Below, piece after piece: positions 9,165 through 17,411 of a stretch of DNA of 64,000 bases (its first letter is position 1; each line of letters starts with the position of its first letter). Below the pieces are notes generated by a model. It worked only from the letters and a program-made list of their open reading frames with translations. It made no database searches and had not been told where the DNA came from. This DNA is from an uncultured bacterium (GTDB lineage Bacteria; CSSED10-310; CALFER01). The DNA lies in contig CALFER010000059.1 in the NCBI GenBank assembly GCA_937951895.1, positions 77,843 through 141,842 of the forward strand, given 5' to 3'. The position numbers and the translations under genes are program-made.

Positions 9165-9955
9165 GCATTTCTCCGTAACGCGGTCACGGTGACCGGCGCT
9201 CCGAAACGGCCCGTCAGCCCCGTCGACCGGAACAGTGATTCGATCCTCCGGGTAAACCCGGGCGACCCGATGGCGCGATGAAGGCCGAAGGGAAGCACCA
9301 CATGCCGATCGACGGAATCCACCTCGAACCCGTTTTTCGCCAACTCATCGGATATCTCTTTTTCCCCGAAGACCCGGTAGGATTGATGATCTTTCCGAAT
9401 CAGTCGGAAGAGGGGATGCACCCAGGGCGCAAAACCGGCAAACCCGCATCTCGGCGGAAAGTCAATCATCACCGCTCTCACAGCCAGCCGGCAGATCTCC
9501 GCCAATGCCATCCGCCAATCCACCACATGCATGATCATGCGGAAACAGATCACCGCGTCGAACGACCCATCCCGAAACGGCAATCGATGCGCATCGGCAC
9601 GCACACCGGACAGTGTCGTTCCGGAGCGTCGCGCGTTGCCCATCGCGACCCGAAGCATCGGAAACGATGCGTCCGCGGACACAACCCGCGCGCCGCGCAG
9701 ACTCAGAGGAATCGATGTCCGGCCGGTTCCCGCCCCGAGATCCAGAATGCGCAGATTGGTGACATCCGGAAACGTGACAGTGAGCAGTCCTTCCTGATGC
9801 TCACGAAACATGACGCCGATCGGGCCACCGAACCGAAGCGGTTCGAATCCCTCGGCCACATCATCACTTTCATAGGCTGTGTAGCTGTAATGAGACCTGT
9901 CCTGTCGATCGTCTGTCACTGTCAACCTCCAGACCGGGGTCGGATTGTCGGACAT
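9161..9955 (-). CDS. Class I SAM-dependent methyltransferase
   Basis: About 264 residues from the ATG at 9955; a GTG start at 9979 would add eight residues, and neither has a clear Shine-Dalgarno. Motif I is LDLGAGTGRTSIPL, motif II VVSADAS, and the region FDAVICFRMIMHVVD matches motif IV/post-motif of the Methyltransf_11/25 group. It is the first gene of the six-gene run and overlaps the glycosyltransferase start by four bases. It likely methylates a sugar or lipid intermediate; the target atom is unknown. The upstream neighbour is insulated by a terminator at 10021-10050. Confidence 0.88.
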   Translation of the reverse strand: MSDNPTPVWRLTVTDDRQDRSHYSYTAYESDDVAEGFEPLRFGGPIGVMFREHQEGLLTVTFPDVTNLRILDLGAGTGRTSIPLSLRGARVVSADASFPMLRVAMGNARRSGTTLSGVRADAHRLPFRDGSFDAVICFRMIMHVVDWRMALAEICRLAVRAVMIDFPPRCGFAGFAPWVHPLFRLIRKDHQSYRVFGEKEISDELAKNGFEVDSVDRHVVLPFGLHRAIGSPGFTRRIESLFRSTGLTGRFGAPVTVTALRRNA

Positions 9956-10020
9956 TTTCCCGGCATCGTCAAGCTGCACGGTCCGGGTCGGAAAAGGTGC
10001 ACCCTGCCGGGTGCGACCCT

Positions 10021-10050
10021 AAAAAAAAGCCCCGGACGAGGTCCGGGGCT
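10021..10050 (-). terminator. Rho-independent terminator of the four-module lamin-tail gene
   Basis: A perfect 10-bp stem (AGCCCCGGAC/GTCCGGGGCT, loop of three) is followed on the minus strand by a run of eight T (10028-10021). It sits 17 bases past the stop of the gene at 10068-13172, upstream of the methyltransferase operon. Confidence 0.92.
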
Positions 10051-10067
10051 TCAGAATCAATCTGGTA

Positions 10068-13000
10068 TCAGTTGCGCGAGCGGGCAAGACTCCAGCCGAT
10101 CAGAACCGAAATCATGATGATCATGACGGCCAGACCGGCGGGGCTCGACGCAGGCACCTGCGGCGGCGGAGTCGGTGTCGGGATGACCGTTTCGATGTTC
10201 GGCAGACCCGATGTCAATTCGCCGGCAACAAAATCGGTCAGGTTGTCTTCCGTGTCGTCGCCGTCCGGGATCCTCGAGTGCGAATACGGGCCCGGGAAAT
10301 ACGCCGGAGCCGGGTCACCCTCACCACCGAAAATCATACCCGTGAAATCGCCGTATCCCATCGCATCCACCACCACACCGCTGTACTTGATCTGGATACT
10401 GTCGGGACCGTTCTGGAGATTGATCCGGGTATCGATGACGTCGTAGTTGGCCACCGAGGTGTCCTGGGCGATGACGAAATACCCGTCGGCCGGAATCGAG
10501 TAGGTGGACAGATCGATCGTGATGTATTCCGATCCATCATACCCGTTGATTCCGACGATACTGTATCCGGTCAGCGCCATGCCGCCCGGGAAATACAGTT
10601 CGACGAAGCAGCCCACATCCGTTCCCGGAGGATTGACGTAGACTTCATTCAACTTGATGGCGGATGTCGGCGGCGGGGTCGGGGTCGGACCGGTGGGAGT
10701 CGGGGTCGGGGTCGGAACTTCGCAGTTGTTCATATCGCCGATGGTGACATATTCCGTTATCCGGCGGATGAAATCTTCATCGCAGAGGTTCGTGTCTTCA
10801 CCGTCCGGGCACCGTGCGAGACTGTTGCCGCTGAGAGGCCGCAGCGCGAAATGCTCGCCGTACGGATCGCCCGGTTCATCGCCGGGGATCAGGTCGGGTT
10901 CGTTCGGGTTCGAATAGATCACCGTGTCGATCACGTCATGCGCGCCGGTCACGATCCGCACGCCTTCGGTGTGCGACGATCCGTTCTGCATGTCGATATC
11001 CAGACCCGGAGACGTCGGCTGATAGATGACGGTCGTTCCGGGCACCGATGTCACATCGACCAGGGACTCCGCAACGAGCAGATAGCCGTTGGCCGGAATG
11101 ACCAGCGAGGGCAGTATGACGCGATCGGTATAGACCTGACCGGTCGCTGTCGTGCTCTGGATGATCACATCGGTGACATCAACCGGAGAATCAGACGTAT
11201 TGATGATTTCCATCCATTCCAGATCATCGTCAAGACTGACCGGATCCACGAAAATTTCATTGATCTTGATCGGCGGGATCGGACCTGATGTCGGGGTGAT
11301 GGTCGGGGTATTGGTCGGTCCGGCGGAGGTTGGGGTGTTGGTCGGGACAGGAGTCGATCCGGTGGGTGTCGCCGTCGGGACAACCGCTTCGACATTGGGC
11401 AGACCGGCTGTCAGATCGCCGATGAAGAAATCGACGACGTTGTCATCGAGATCTTCGCCGTCGGGAATACGCGAGTAGGAATACTCAGGTGATATGATCG
11501 GGCAGGGCGTGCCTTCGCCGGCGAAAACGGCAGAAGTGAAATCCCCGTATCCCATCGCATCGATGACCGTGGCGCCCGCCCGCAATTGAATGCTGTCGGG
11601 TCCGTTCTGAAAATCGACCAGAGTGGCGATCAAATCGTTGTTGGTCACGCCGGAATCCTGCGCGATGACGAAGAAACCATCCGCAGGTATGGTTTGTCCG
11701 GTGAGATCGATCGTATTGTAATCGACACCGCCGTTGCCATTGACGCCAACGAGAGAATAGCCGTCGAGACTGAGGTTTCCGGCGGGGTAGTACAGCTCAA
11801 CGAAGCAGTGAATATCCGTTCCGACGGAATTGATGAAGACTTCATTGATCTTGATCGCGCTGACCGGAGGATTCGTCGGAGTGATGGTCGGAGTATTGGT
11901 CGGACCACTCGATGTGTTCGTGGGTGTCGGTGTGCTGGCCGGAATCGTCGGTGTGTTGGTCGGCGGAATCACGCAGGTGTTCGCCGTCCCCATTGTGAGA
12001 CTCAGAAGCGTGTATGTCGATGTGTTCCGCGCACCACCCGTGCCGTTCGGGCATCGCTGCATGGATTCTTCGGCCGAAAGCCCGTTGATGTTTTCATTGA
12101 CCTGAGGTTCCGAGGCGTTCAGGAGAACGAGCAGACCGGTGTCGTCCGCGTCGTCCGTGTCGTACACCAGCGCATCCACGAGATTCGTGGTTGTAACGGC
12201 TGTCCCGAGAGGGAAGTCTGTGTCATGTCCGAGATACACCGCGACGGCATCCGCGCCATTCTGGAGCCAGCCGGATGATCCCGGACTGATTTCGATCGGT
12301 GTGCCCATGCCGGTCGAACCGATGACGAAGTAGCCCTGGGCGTTGGTGGTGTATCCGTCGAGATCGACCGCGAGATAACTGGTGTCGACGCTGCCGTTGA
12401 ACAGAACGACGACGTGTCCGTTGAGAGATGTATTACCGGTGCCGCCGTCATACAGCTCGATGAATTCGGCGACGTCCGTTCCGGTGGTATCGGAATCGAC
12501 TTCGTTGATGATGATGGACGATGAGCTGGGAGGGGTATTGGTCGGTGTGCTGGTCGGTCCGCCGGTCGTATTGGTCGGTGTCGGTGTGTTGGTGGCCGCG
12601 GGGGATGTCGGCGTACTTGTGGCTGCGGGTGCCCCCTGAGAGATCAGGATGTCATCCAGCCGCCATGTGCCGGCCGTCGCTTCGGCAGAGTACGGTCTGA
12701 TCTGCAGAATAACACTGGCCGCATTCTCGATCTCGGATATAGCCGACATATCGATCGTCTGCGATCGCCAAAGCGAATCATCCGGTACGGTTGTCGCGGG
12801 AGCGGCTGCCGTATAGTTGGTGCCTCCATCTATGCTGTAGAATACCTGGAACGCACGAATTCCCGTGCTTGACCGATACTCATCGAAACTCAGAAAAATA
12901 TCGAAGAAGCTCGATGTGCTGATGTTGATCTGCCAGCAGTTGGTCGGGTCCGGGCTGGCGGCGGTCGGATAATTATTGCTGCTCGCAGCTCGTCCCGGGT

Positions 13001-13172
13001 TGCCGGTGACAAAGGATACAGTCCCTCCACCGATGCGTGCGAGCGTTCCGGAGCCTTCGTCGACGATCAGATTGTCGTCTTCGAAATCCCAGCGGGCGAT
13101 GGTCTGCCCGTGGGCGGCGGCGGCAAAAAACACCAGTAATGCCGCAATGGATAAAATCGATCTGCCTTTCAT
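10068..13172 (-). CDS. Secreted protein with four lamin-tail domains and C-terminal anchor
   Basis: 1034 residues. Signal peptide 1-22 (AAAAHGQ), then a jelly-roll-like domain starting ARWDFEDDN (about 24-180). Four lamin-tail (LTD) modules follow, each opening with an I-x-INE(V/I) strand (INEVDSD, INEVFIN, INEIFVD, LNEVYVN), separated by Pro/Thr linkers of the TPTNTPT kind. Three of the four share NGPDSIQ or close matches and a GYGDFT motif with the paralogue at 1-1270. The C-terminus reads VPASSPAGL, a hydrophobic stretch, then RSRN, matching three other proteins in this window and resembling a surface-sorting signal. Shine-Dalgarno GGAGGAAAG precedes the ATG. Its own promoter and terminator make it monocistronic. 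The function is probably structural or adhesive at the surface; this is inferred. Confidence 0.9.
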   Translation of the reverse strand: MKGRSILSIAALLVFFAAAAHGQTIARWDFEDDNLIVDEGSGTLARIGGGTVSFVTGNPGRAASSNNYPTAASPDPTNCWQINISTSSFFDIFLSFDEYRSSTGIRAFQVFYSIDGGTNYTAAAPATTVPDDSLWRSQTIDMSAISEIENAASVILQIRPYSAEATAGTWRLDDILISQGAPAATSTPTSPAATNTPTPTNTTGGPTSTPTNTPPSSSSIIINEVDSDTTGTDVAEFIELYDGGTGNTSLNGHVVVLFNGSVDTSYLAVDLDGYTTNAQGYFVIGSTGMGTPIEISPGSSGWLQNGADAVAVYLGHDTDFPLGTAVTTTNLVDALVYDTDDADDTGLLVLLNASEPQVNENINGLSAEESMQRCPNGTGGARNTSTYTLLSLTMGTANTCVIPPTNTPTIPASTPTPTNTSSGPTNTPTITPTNPPVSAIKINEVFINSVGTDIHCFVELYYPAGNLSLDGYSLVGVNGNGGVDYNTIDLTGQTIPADGFFVIAQDSGVTNNDLIATLVDFQNGPDSIQLRAGATVIDAMGYGDFTSAVFAGEGTPCPIISPEYSYSRIPDGEDLDDNVVDFFIGDLTAGLPNVEAVVPTATPTGSTPVPTNTPTSAGPTNTPTITPTSGPIPPIKINEIFVDPVSLDDDLEWMEIINTSDSPVDVTDVIIQSTTATGQVYTDRVILPSLVIPANGYLLVAESLVDVTSVPGTTVIYQPTSPGLDIDMQNGSSHTEGVRIVTGAHDVIDTVIYSNPNEPDLIPGDEPGDPYGEHFALRPLSGNSLARCPDGEDTNLCDEDFIRRITEYVTIGDMNNCEVPTPTPTPTGPTPTPPPTSAIKLNEVYVNPPGTDVGCFVELYFPGGMALTGYSIVGINGYDGSEYITIDLSTYSIPADGYFVIAQDTSVANYDVIDTRINLQNGPDSIQIKYSGVVVDAMGYGDFTGMIFGGEGDPAPAYFPGPYSHSRIPDGDDTEDNLTDFVAGELTSGLPNIETVIPTPTPPPQVPASSPAGLAVMIIMISVLIGWSLARSRN

Positions 13173-13232
13173 ACTGTTCTTTCCTCCTCATCCTGTACAT
13201 GTTTCAAGAGCCATTTTGGCGTCTAACCTATC

Positions 13233-13261
13233 TTTATACTCGGATCAACCATGCGCCGCAA
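13233..13261 (-). promoter_or_regulatory. Putative promoter for the four-module lamin-tail gene
   Basis: On the minus strand TTGCGG (13261-13256) and TATAAA (13238-13233) are spaced by 17 bases, about 60 bases before the start codon. The -10 is good, the -35 weak. This 144-base gap is shared with the divergent membrane-protein gene. Confidence 0.4.
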
Positions 13262-13316
13262 GTCTCCAGATAAAAAGAAGAGTTTGTTTTCCATGAGTTT
13301 ATGATACAACCCGGTC

Positions 13317-13964
13317 ATGCTCGTTTCTTCGCCCACCGAACTTTCCACCGCCGCAACCGACGCCATCCTGGGGCTGCTCACGCTGGGCTGCCTCGTTCCC
13401 GTCTGCCGCACCCGATCGATCCGGGTCACCCAGAAGCGGATCTGGATCGCGCTGTTCGGATCACTGTCGATAGCGAGCTTTATCGGGGCGATCACCCACG
13501 GCCTGACCCTTTCACCCGCTCTTTACTCATTTCTCTGGACTATCCTGTACGCCTGCCTGGGCTTGGCGATCGCGCTGTTCACGGCTGCCGCTGCGCGAGA
13601 CTTCTGTGGGAAACCCCTCCCGATCCGGTGGTTCCTGCTGCCGGGGATCGTGTTCTGGCTCAGTACGATCGTGTTCCCGGACTCGTTTCTCATTTTCATC
13701 GTGTATGAAGCGGCCGGCCTGCTCGTCTCTCTCTCAGCCTATCTGAAGTTGACGCACGACAGACGCGATGGCGCCGGTGCAATCAGCCTGTCCATCGTGA
13801 TCTCGCTGATCGCCGCCATCGTCCAGAGCATCCCGTCCGCCAGTCTGCATCTGATCTGGCAATTCGATCAAAACGGCCTTTTTCACCTCATCCAGATGCC
13901 GGGAATCGTCATTCTGACAGTCGGAATTCGTCGTATTCTTGTCTGTGGTTCCGCTGGAACATGA
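13317..13964 (+). CDS. Multi-pass membrane protein of unknown function
   Basis: 215 residues with about seven hydrophobic helices and short loops, so an integral inner-membrane protein. Polar residues inside helices (THGL near residue 62, YEAAG near 137, NGLFHLIQMPG near 190) are spaced like those of small seven-helix families with a His-containing site (DUF6962- or CREST-like), but I cannot assign it firmly. It is one of only two plus-strand genes left of the origin and ends 9 bases before the convergent secreted-protein gene. No convincing Shine-Dalgarno precedes the ATG, so the start may be wrong by a few codons. Confidence 0.7.
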   Translation: MLVSSPTELSTAATDAILGLLTLGCLVPVCRTRSIRVTQKRIWIALFGSLSIASFIGAITHGLTLSPALYSFLWTILYACLGLAIALFTAAAARDFCGKPLPIRWFLLPGIVFWLSTIVFPDSFLIFIVYEAAGLLVSLSAYLKLTHDRRDGAGAISLSIVISLIAAIVQSIPSASLHLIWQFDQNGLFHLIQMPGIVILTVGIRRILVCGSAGT

Positions 13965-13973
13965 TTGTCAGCG

Positions 13974-15395
13974 TCATCCCGCGTGTTTCTTACCGGCAAG
14001 GATGATCCCCGACACCAGAAGCAGGATCAGTGTCATGGTTCCGGCTTGCCCGGTCGGGACAGTTGGGGGAGTCGGCGTGACGGGAGGTGTCGGAGAGGCA
14101 GCCGGGTCGGAAGTGATGGCGTTCAGGAGCGTCACAGCGTTCTGAAGCACGCCTCGCTGATCTTCCGCCACACAAAACACATCGTACGCCGTTGCCGGAG
14201 TCAATCCGTGCAATTCGCCCGGAAATTCGCTCCCTGCCGCGTCAATCTGAATGAAACCATCCGATACAGGCAGACCGCCTCCCGCATCCCTTCCGCCTCG
14301 GACATGCCGGACATCCGGAGCCGGTGCGCCATCTGCCAATATGACCATATACAGACGGCCCGGTTCATTCAACTCGACTCCAATTGTGACTGACTCGGCC
14401 GAAACCGAACGGATCTGCGGTGTCGCATTCAGAAACACAGGAGGTGTCACATCCGGCAACCGGAACGATTGAAACCATCTGAGCGAGTCCGAACCACCGT
14501 CATCGCGCGTGATGAAACACCACGAGTCCGGAGCACCTGGGGCTTGAGGCGCGGCTGCGAATCCCTCCAGATTCCCGCTGATCGGCCCGGTGAACTCCTG
14601 AACGGATCTGAGTTGCCGGATCGAACCGGACAGTGGCGTCGAGGTGAGATCGGACCATTCGAGATAGTTCGAGCCGGTGTTGTGCCAGATGCAGAGCAGT
14701 CCAAGGTCGCGATCAAACCCCGCCGCACAGCTTTCATTGCGCGCGGTACCATATTCTCCGACCAGCCAGACATCGTCGTTCAGGTCCGGGTTCAGATCGA
14801 ACACATAGATCCGTCCTTCCTGCTGATGCGCCAGAAACATCAGTCCGCTCATTCCTTTCTGACTGAGTCGGCGCTGCCCGGTCGAATCCGTGAACTGCCG
14901 GCACGCGAGCCATTCGTCCGGGACAAATGCGATCCCTTCGGGTCCGTATCCGGACCCATATTCAGGCAGGAAGGATGATACATTCCACGCGTGCAGGATC
15001 AGGTGTGTGTCCGGATTACTCAGATCGACCGAAAATATGGTGCCCGTGCCTTCGTCGATCGCATAGATCACATCCTGAGCCAGATTCACCTGTGTCAGGT
15101 CTTCGAGATCCTGAGAACCGAGATCCCACTCGTACCGCAAACCGGATCCGTTCGTACGAACAACGAACCCACCTGTTCCATCCTCGACGAGTGCCCATAC
15201 TTTGGCGAGTCCGTTCTGGCAGACCCAGAGAACGCGGGTTTGGGGATTCCAGAACGCTCCGCTGAGATCCTCCTGGAACTCTGAATCCAGGGCGGTCATG
15301 TTCACGGCATCACTCCACGGCTCGGCGGGCCAGGAATCCGCTGAAACCGACACTGGCAGGCTGGCGAACAGAATGGCGGCTACGAGGCGGTTCAT
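13974..15395 (-). CDS. Secreted propeller-like protein with C-terminal anchor
   Basis: 473 residues. Signal peptide 1-19 (SVSA-DS). Residues 25-320 have repeated strands such as EDLSGAFWNPQTRVLWV, LEDLTQVN, IYAIDEGTGTIFSVDL and YGPEGIAFVPDEW, which resemble SdiA-regulated or phytase-like beta-propellers. Residues about 325-425 look like a fibronectin-III-type domain (ESVTIGVELNEPG, LTPATAYDVFCV). A Pro/Thr linker leads to VPTGQAG, a hydrophobic helix and KKHAG, matching the sorting-like tail of other proteins in the window. The ATG follows the TAA of the Mpv17-like gene by one base, so the two are probably coupled. Ligand or enzymatic role unknown. Confidence 0.85.
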   Translation of the reverse strand: MNRLVAAILFASLPVSVSADSWPAEPWSDAVNMTALDSEFQEDLSGAFWNPQTRVLWVCQNGLAKVWALVEDGTGGFVVRTNGSGLRYEWDLGSQDLEDLTQVNLAQDVIYAIDEGTGTIFSVDLSNPDTHLILHAWNVSSFLPEYGSGYGPEGIAFVPDEWLACRQFTDSTGQRRLSQKGMSGLMFLAHQQEGRIYVFDLNPDLNDDVWLVGEYGTARNESCAAGFDRDLGLLCIWHNTGSNYLEWSDLTSTPLSGSIRQLRSVQEFTGPISGNLEGFAAAPQAPGAPDSWCFITRDDGGSDSLRWFQSFRLPDVTPPVFLNATPQIRSVSAESVTIGVELNEPGRLYMVILADGAPAPDVRHVRGGRDAGGGLPVSDGFIQIDAAGSEFPGELHGLTPATAYDVFCVAEDQRGVLQNAVTLLNAITSDPAASPTPPVTPTPPTVPTGQAGTMTLILLLVSGIILAGKKHAG

Positions 15396-15396
15396 G

Positions 15397-15933
15397 TTAC
15401 CGGTTTCGCGAGGCGGACAGTCCCATGATCACACCGAGTGCGACGGACCAGCAGGCTGCCAGACCGATCTGATAATCCCTGGGGAGGCTGAACGTGACGG
15501 TGTGGGCGGGAATCCAGAACCAGATCAGCGTCCACCATGCTTTTTCGATCCCCGAGAATCCTTTCTGGCGCATGATCAGATTGTCGGAAAAGCGATGGAA
15601 CGCCATCATCTGAGGTCCGAACAGGACGTTGGTGAACACCGACAGCGCCAGCGCTCCGCCCAGACCTTCCCCGAACCGGGCGGGAATCAACCGGTGATCG
15701 ACCAGAGCGTGTGTGAAACCCTTCATTCCGGTGAATCCGTATTTGATGATCCATCCGAGCAACGCCCAGCCGACGATTTTCAACAGGAACTGCCGGACAG
15801 TGAACGGCATGATGAATTGTTTTCTGCGGATCCATACGGAAACGAGTTCCCCGAGCGTTCCGAGGATCGCGAACTGGATGGCCGCCGATGCGAGAGGATT
15901 CGCTCCCACCCATGCGGTGTATTCCTGAATCAT
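15397..15933 (-). CDS. Mpv17/PMP22-like membrane protein
   Basis: 178 residues with four hydrophobic segments. The C-terminal part (FWIPAHTVTFSLPRDYQ, then AACWSVALGVIMGLSA) matches the pattern of the Mpv17/PMP22 family (W-x-F/W-P-x-x-Q/H-x-x-N/T-F, then W-x-x-x-L-S). This family is best known from eukaryotic peroxisomal and mitochondrial inner membranes, with scattered bacterial members. AAGGAG precedes the ATG. It lies between glgC and the propeller-like gene, all on the minus strand. The function of bacterial members is not established; a channel or small-molecule transport role is inferred from eukaryotic relatives. Confidence 0.72.
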   Translation of the reverse strand: MIQEYTAWVGANPLASAAIQFAILGTLGELVSVWIRRKQFIMPFTVRQFLLKIVGWALLGWIIKYGFTGMKGFTHALVDHRLIPARFGEGLGGALALSVFTNVLFGPQMMAFHRFSDNLIMRQKGFSGIEKAWWTLIWFWIPAHTVTFSLPRDYQIGLAACWSVALGVIMGLSASRNR

Positions 15934-15951
15934 GTCATCTCCTTCTTTACA

Positions 15952-15967
15952 TGTTCCACGTGGAACA
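15952..15967. other. parS: parS centromere-like site (ParB binding)
   Basis: TGTTCCACGTGGAACA is a perfect 16-bp palindrome matching the conserved bacterial parS consensus TGTTNCACGTGNAACA. It sits in the 49-base gap between the stop of glgC and the start of the Mpv17-like gene. parS sites cluster near origins, and this one is about 5 kb from the oriC candidate. I found no other match to the full consensus in the window, and parA/parB are not in the window. Confidence 0.9.
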
Positions 15968-15982
15968 ACCGTCTCGATGTAA

Positions 15983-17242
15983 TCAGATTACCGTTCCATC
16001 CGGGATGACCGCGTTTTTCGGGATGACCGTGATCCCATCCCGGATCGAATACCGGTCACGGTCACAGTCCGAATCCTGCTCGTGACGCGTGATCCGAACC
16101 CCCTGCCCGATCCGGACATTCTTGTCGATGATCGCTCGTTCAATCACCGAATCCTCGCCGATCCCGATGTGCGGCACGCCCGCCTTCTCATTCCGGTCTC
16201 GCTCCGAAGCGTCTTCGTAATGATCCGCGCCCAGCATCACGACTTCCGTCAAATCCGCACCGCTCCGGATGATGCTGCGGTTACCGATGATCGATCGCTC
16301 GATCGCGGCACTCGCAATCCGGCACCCATCCGCAATGACCACGCGGCTCAGACGGCAGCCGTCCATACGTGACGGCGGCAGAAATCGGGAGCGCGTGTAG
16401 ATCGGACTGTTCGGATCGTAGAAATCGAACGGAGGGTCGATATCCGTGAGGCTGAGATTGGCGTTGAAGAAAGATGCCATCGATCCGATGTCCTCCCAGT
16501 ATCCCCTGAACGGAAACGCACACACCCGGTGCGACCGGATCGCGTTTGGAATGATGTCGCGGCCGAAATCCTCGCCGGATACCGTTTCCAGAACATTCCG
16601 AAGTCTGTCGGTGCGGAACAGGAACACGCCCATGGATGCCAGAAACGGTTTGCCGGAATCCGGATTCGCGGCCATGTCGGTCAGGTCATCCGGGTTCCGG
16701 GGTTTTTCGAGATATCGGGTCACCCGGTGTGTCGGGTCGATCGTGAGAATCCCGAATCGATGCGTATCTTCGATGGGAACGGGATACACCGCGATGGTGA
16801 TGTCCGCTTCGTTCGATCGGTGAAAATCCAGAAACTCGGTGTAATCCATCCGATACAGATGATCCCCGGACAGAATCAGTGAATCGCGCGGATTGATCCG
16901 CAGGACACGATGCATCTGTCTCCGCACGGCGTCCGCCGTCCCCTGATACCAGGCGGCACTCGTCAGGGTCTGCTCCGCCGGCAGCAGTTCGACGAACCCG
17001 TCATAAAAAACGTCAAACTTGTACGTCTCATATACATGCCGGTGGAGAGACGCCGAGAGAAACTGGGTCAGTACGAATATCCGGTTGATCTCGGAATTGA
17101 TACAGTTGCTGATCGGGATGTCGATCAGCCGGTACTTCGCGGCCAGCGGCACCGCCGGTTTCGCTCGCATTTTGGTCAGAGGAAACAGCCGGGTTCCGCG
17201 TCCACCGCCGAGAATAATCGCGAGCACATCGTGTCGAGGCAT
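15983..17242 (-). CDS. glgC: Glucose-1-phosphate adenylyltransferase (ADP-glucose pyrophosphorylase)
   Basis: 419 residues. It makes ADP-glucose from glucose-1-phosphate and ATP, the committed step of bacterial glycogen synthesis. The N-terminal nucleotidyltransferase has AIILGGGRGTRLFPLT with the substrate segment KPAVPLAAKYRLIDIP. WYQGTADAVRR and SGDHLYRMDY are diagnostic, as is the region EKP followed by ASMGVFLF. The C-terminal left-handed beta-helix ends IGIGEDSVIERAIIDKNVRIG. The start chosen is the ATG at 17242, preceded by AAGGAGTC; the frame is open 57 codons further upstream but lacks a Shine-Dalgarno and family similarity. No other glycogen gene is in the window. Confidence 0.96.
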   Translation of the reverse strand: MPRHDVLAIILGGGRGTRLFPLTKMRAKPAVPLAAKYRLIDIPISNCINSEINRIFVLTQFLSASLHRHVYETYKFDVFYDGFVELLPAEQTLTSAAWYQGTADAVRRQMHRVLRINPRDSLILSGDHLYRMDYTEFLDFHRSNEADITIAVYPVPIEDTHRFGILTIDPTHRVTRYLEKPRNPDDLTDMAANPDSGKPFLASMGVFLFRTDRLRNVLETVSGEDFGRDIIPNAIRSHRVCAFPFRGYWEDIGSMASFFNANLSLTDIDPPFDFYDPNSPIYTRSRFLPPSRMDGCRLSRVVIADGCRIASAAIERSIIGNRSIIRSGADLTEVVMLGADHYEDASERDRNEKAGVPHIGIGEDSVIERAIIDKNVRIGQGVRITRHEQDSDCDRDRYSIRDGITVIPKNAVIPDGTVI

Positions 17243-17319
17243 GCAGGACTCCTTGGTGATCCTCCTGAGATTCGCATTGCGGGCGTCCGGTGTCAACCAG
17301 GAAAAGCGTTCGTTCGATG

Positions 17320-17348
17320 TTGATAGTTGATTCAAAAATTCATAGTAT
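17320..17348 (+). promoter_or_regulatory. Putative promoter of mntP
   Basis: TTGATA (17320-17325) and TAGTAT (17343-17348) are spaced by 17 bases, about 60 bases upstream of the mntP ATG. No yybP-ykoY-type manganese riboswitch could be recognised in the short leader. Confidence 0.5.
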
Positions 17349-17411
17349 CCCCTCGTTTTGCTCGCCGGTTTTCTGCACCTCTTCCCTGGCGACTGCAAAA
17401 AGGTCATCACC

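Noticed and set aside
7194..9281. Long plus-strand open frame (695 codons) opposite the glycosyltransferase and acyltransferase
   Set aside because: It is antisense to genes with clear family motifs and has no Shine-Dalgarno; such frames arise from the GC-rich codon usage.
10140..12650. Repeated GTCGGTGT-type DNA as a possible CRISPR or tandem repeat array
   Set aside because: The repeats are codons for Pro/Thr linkers inside an open frame, irregular in length and without spacers.
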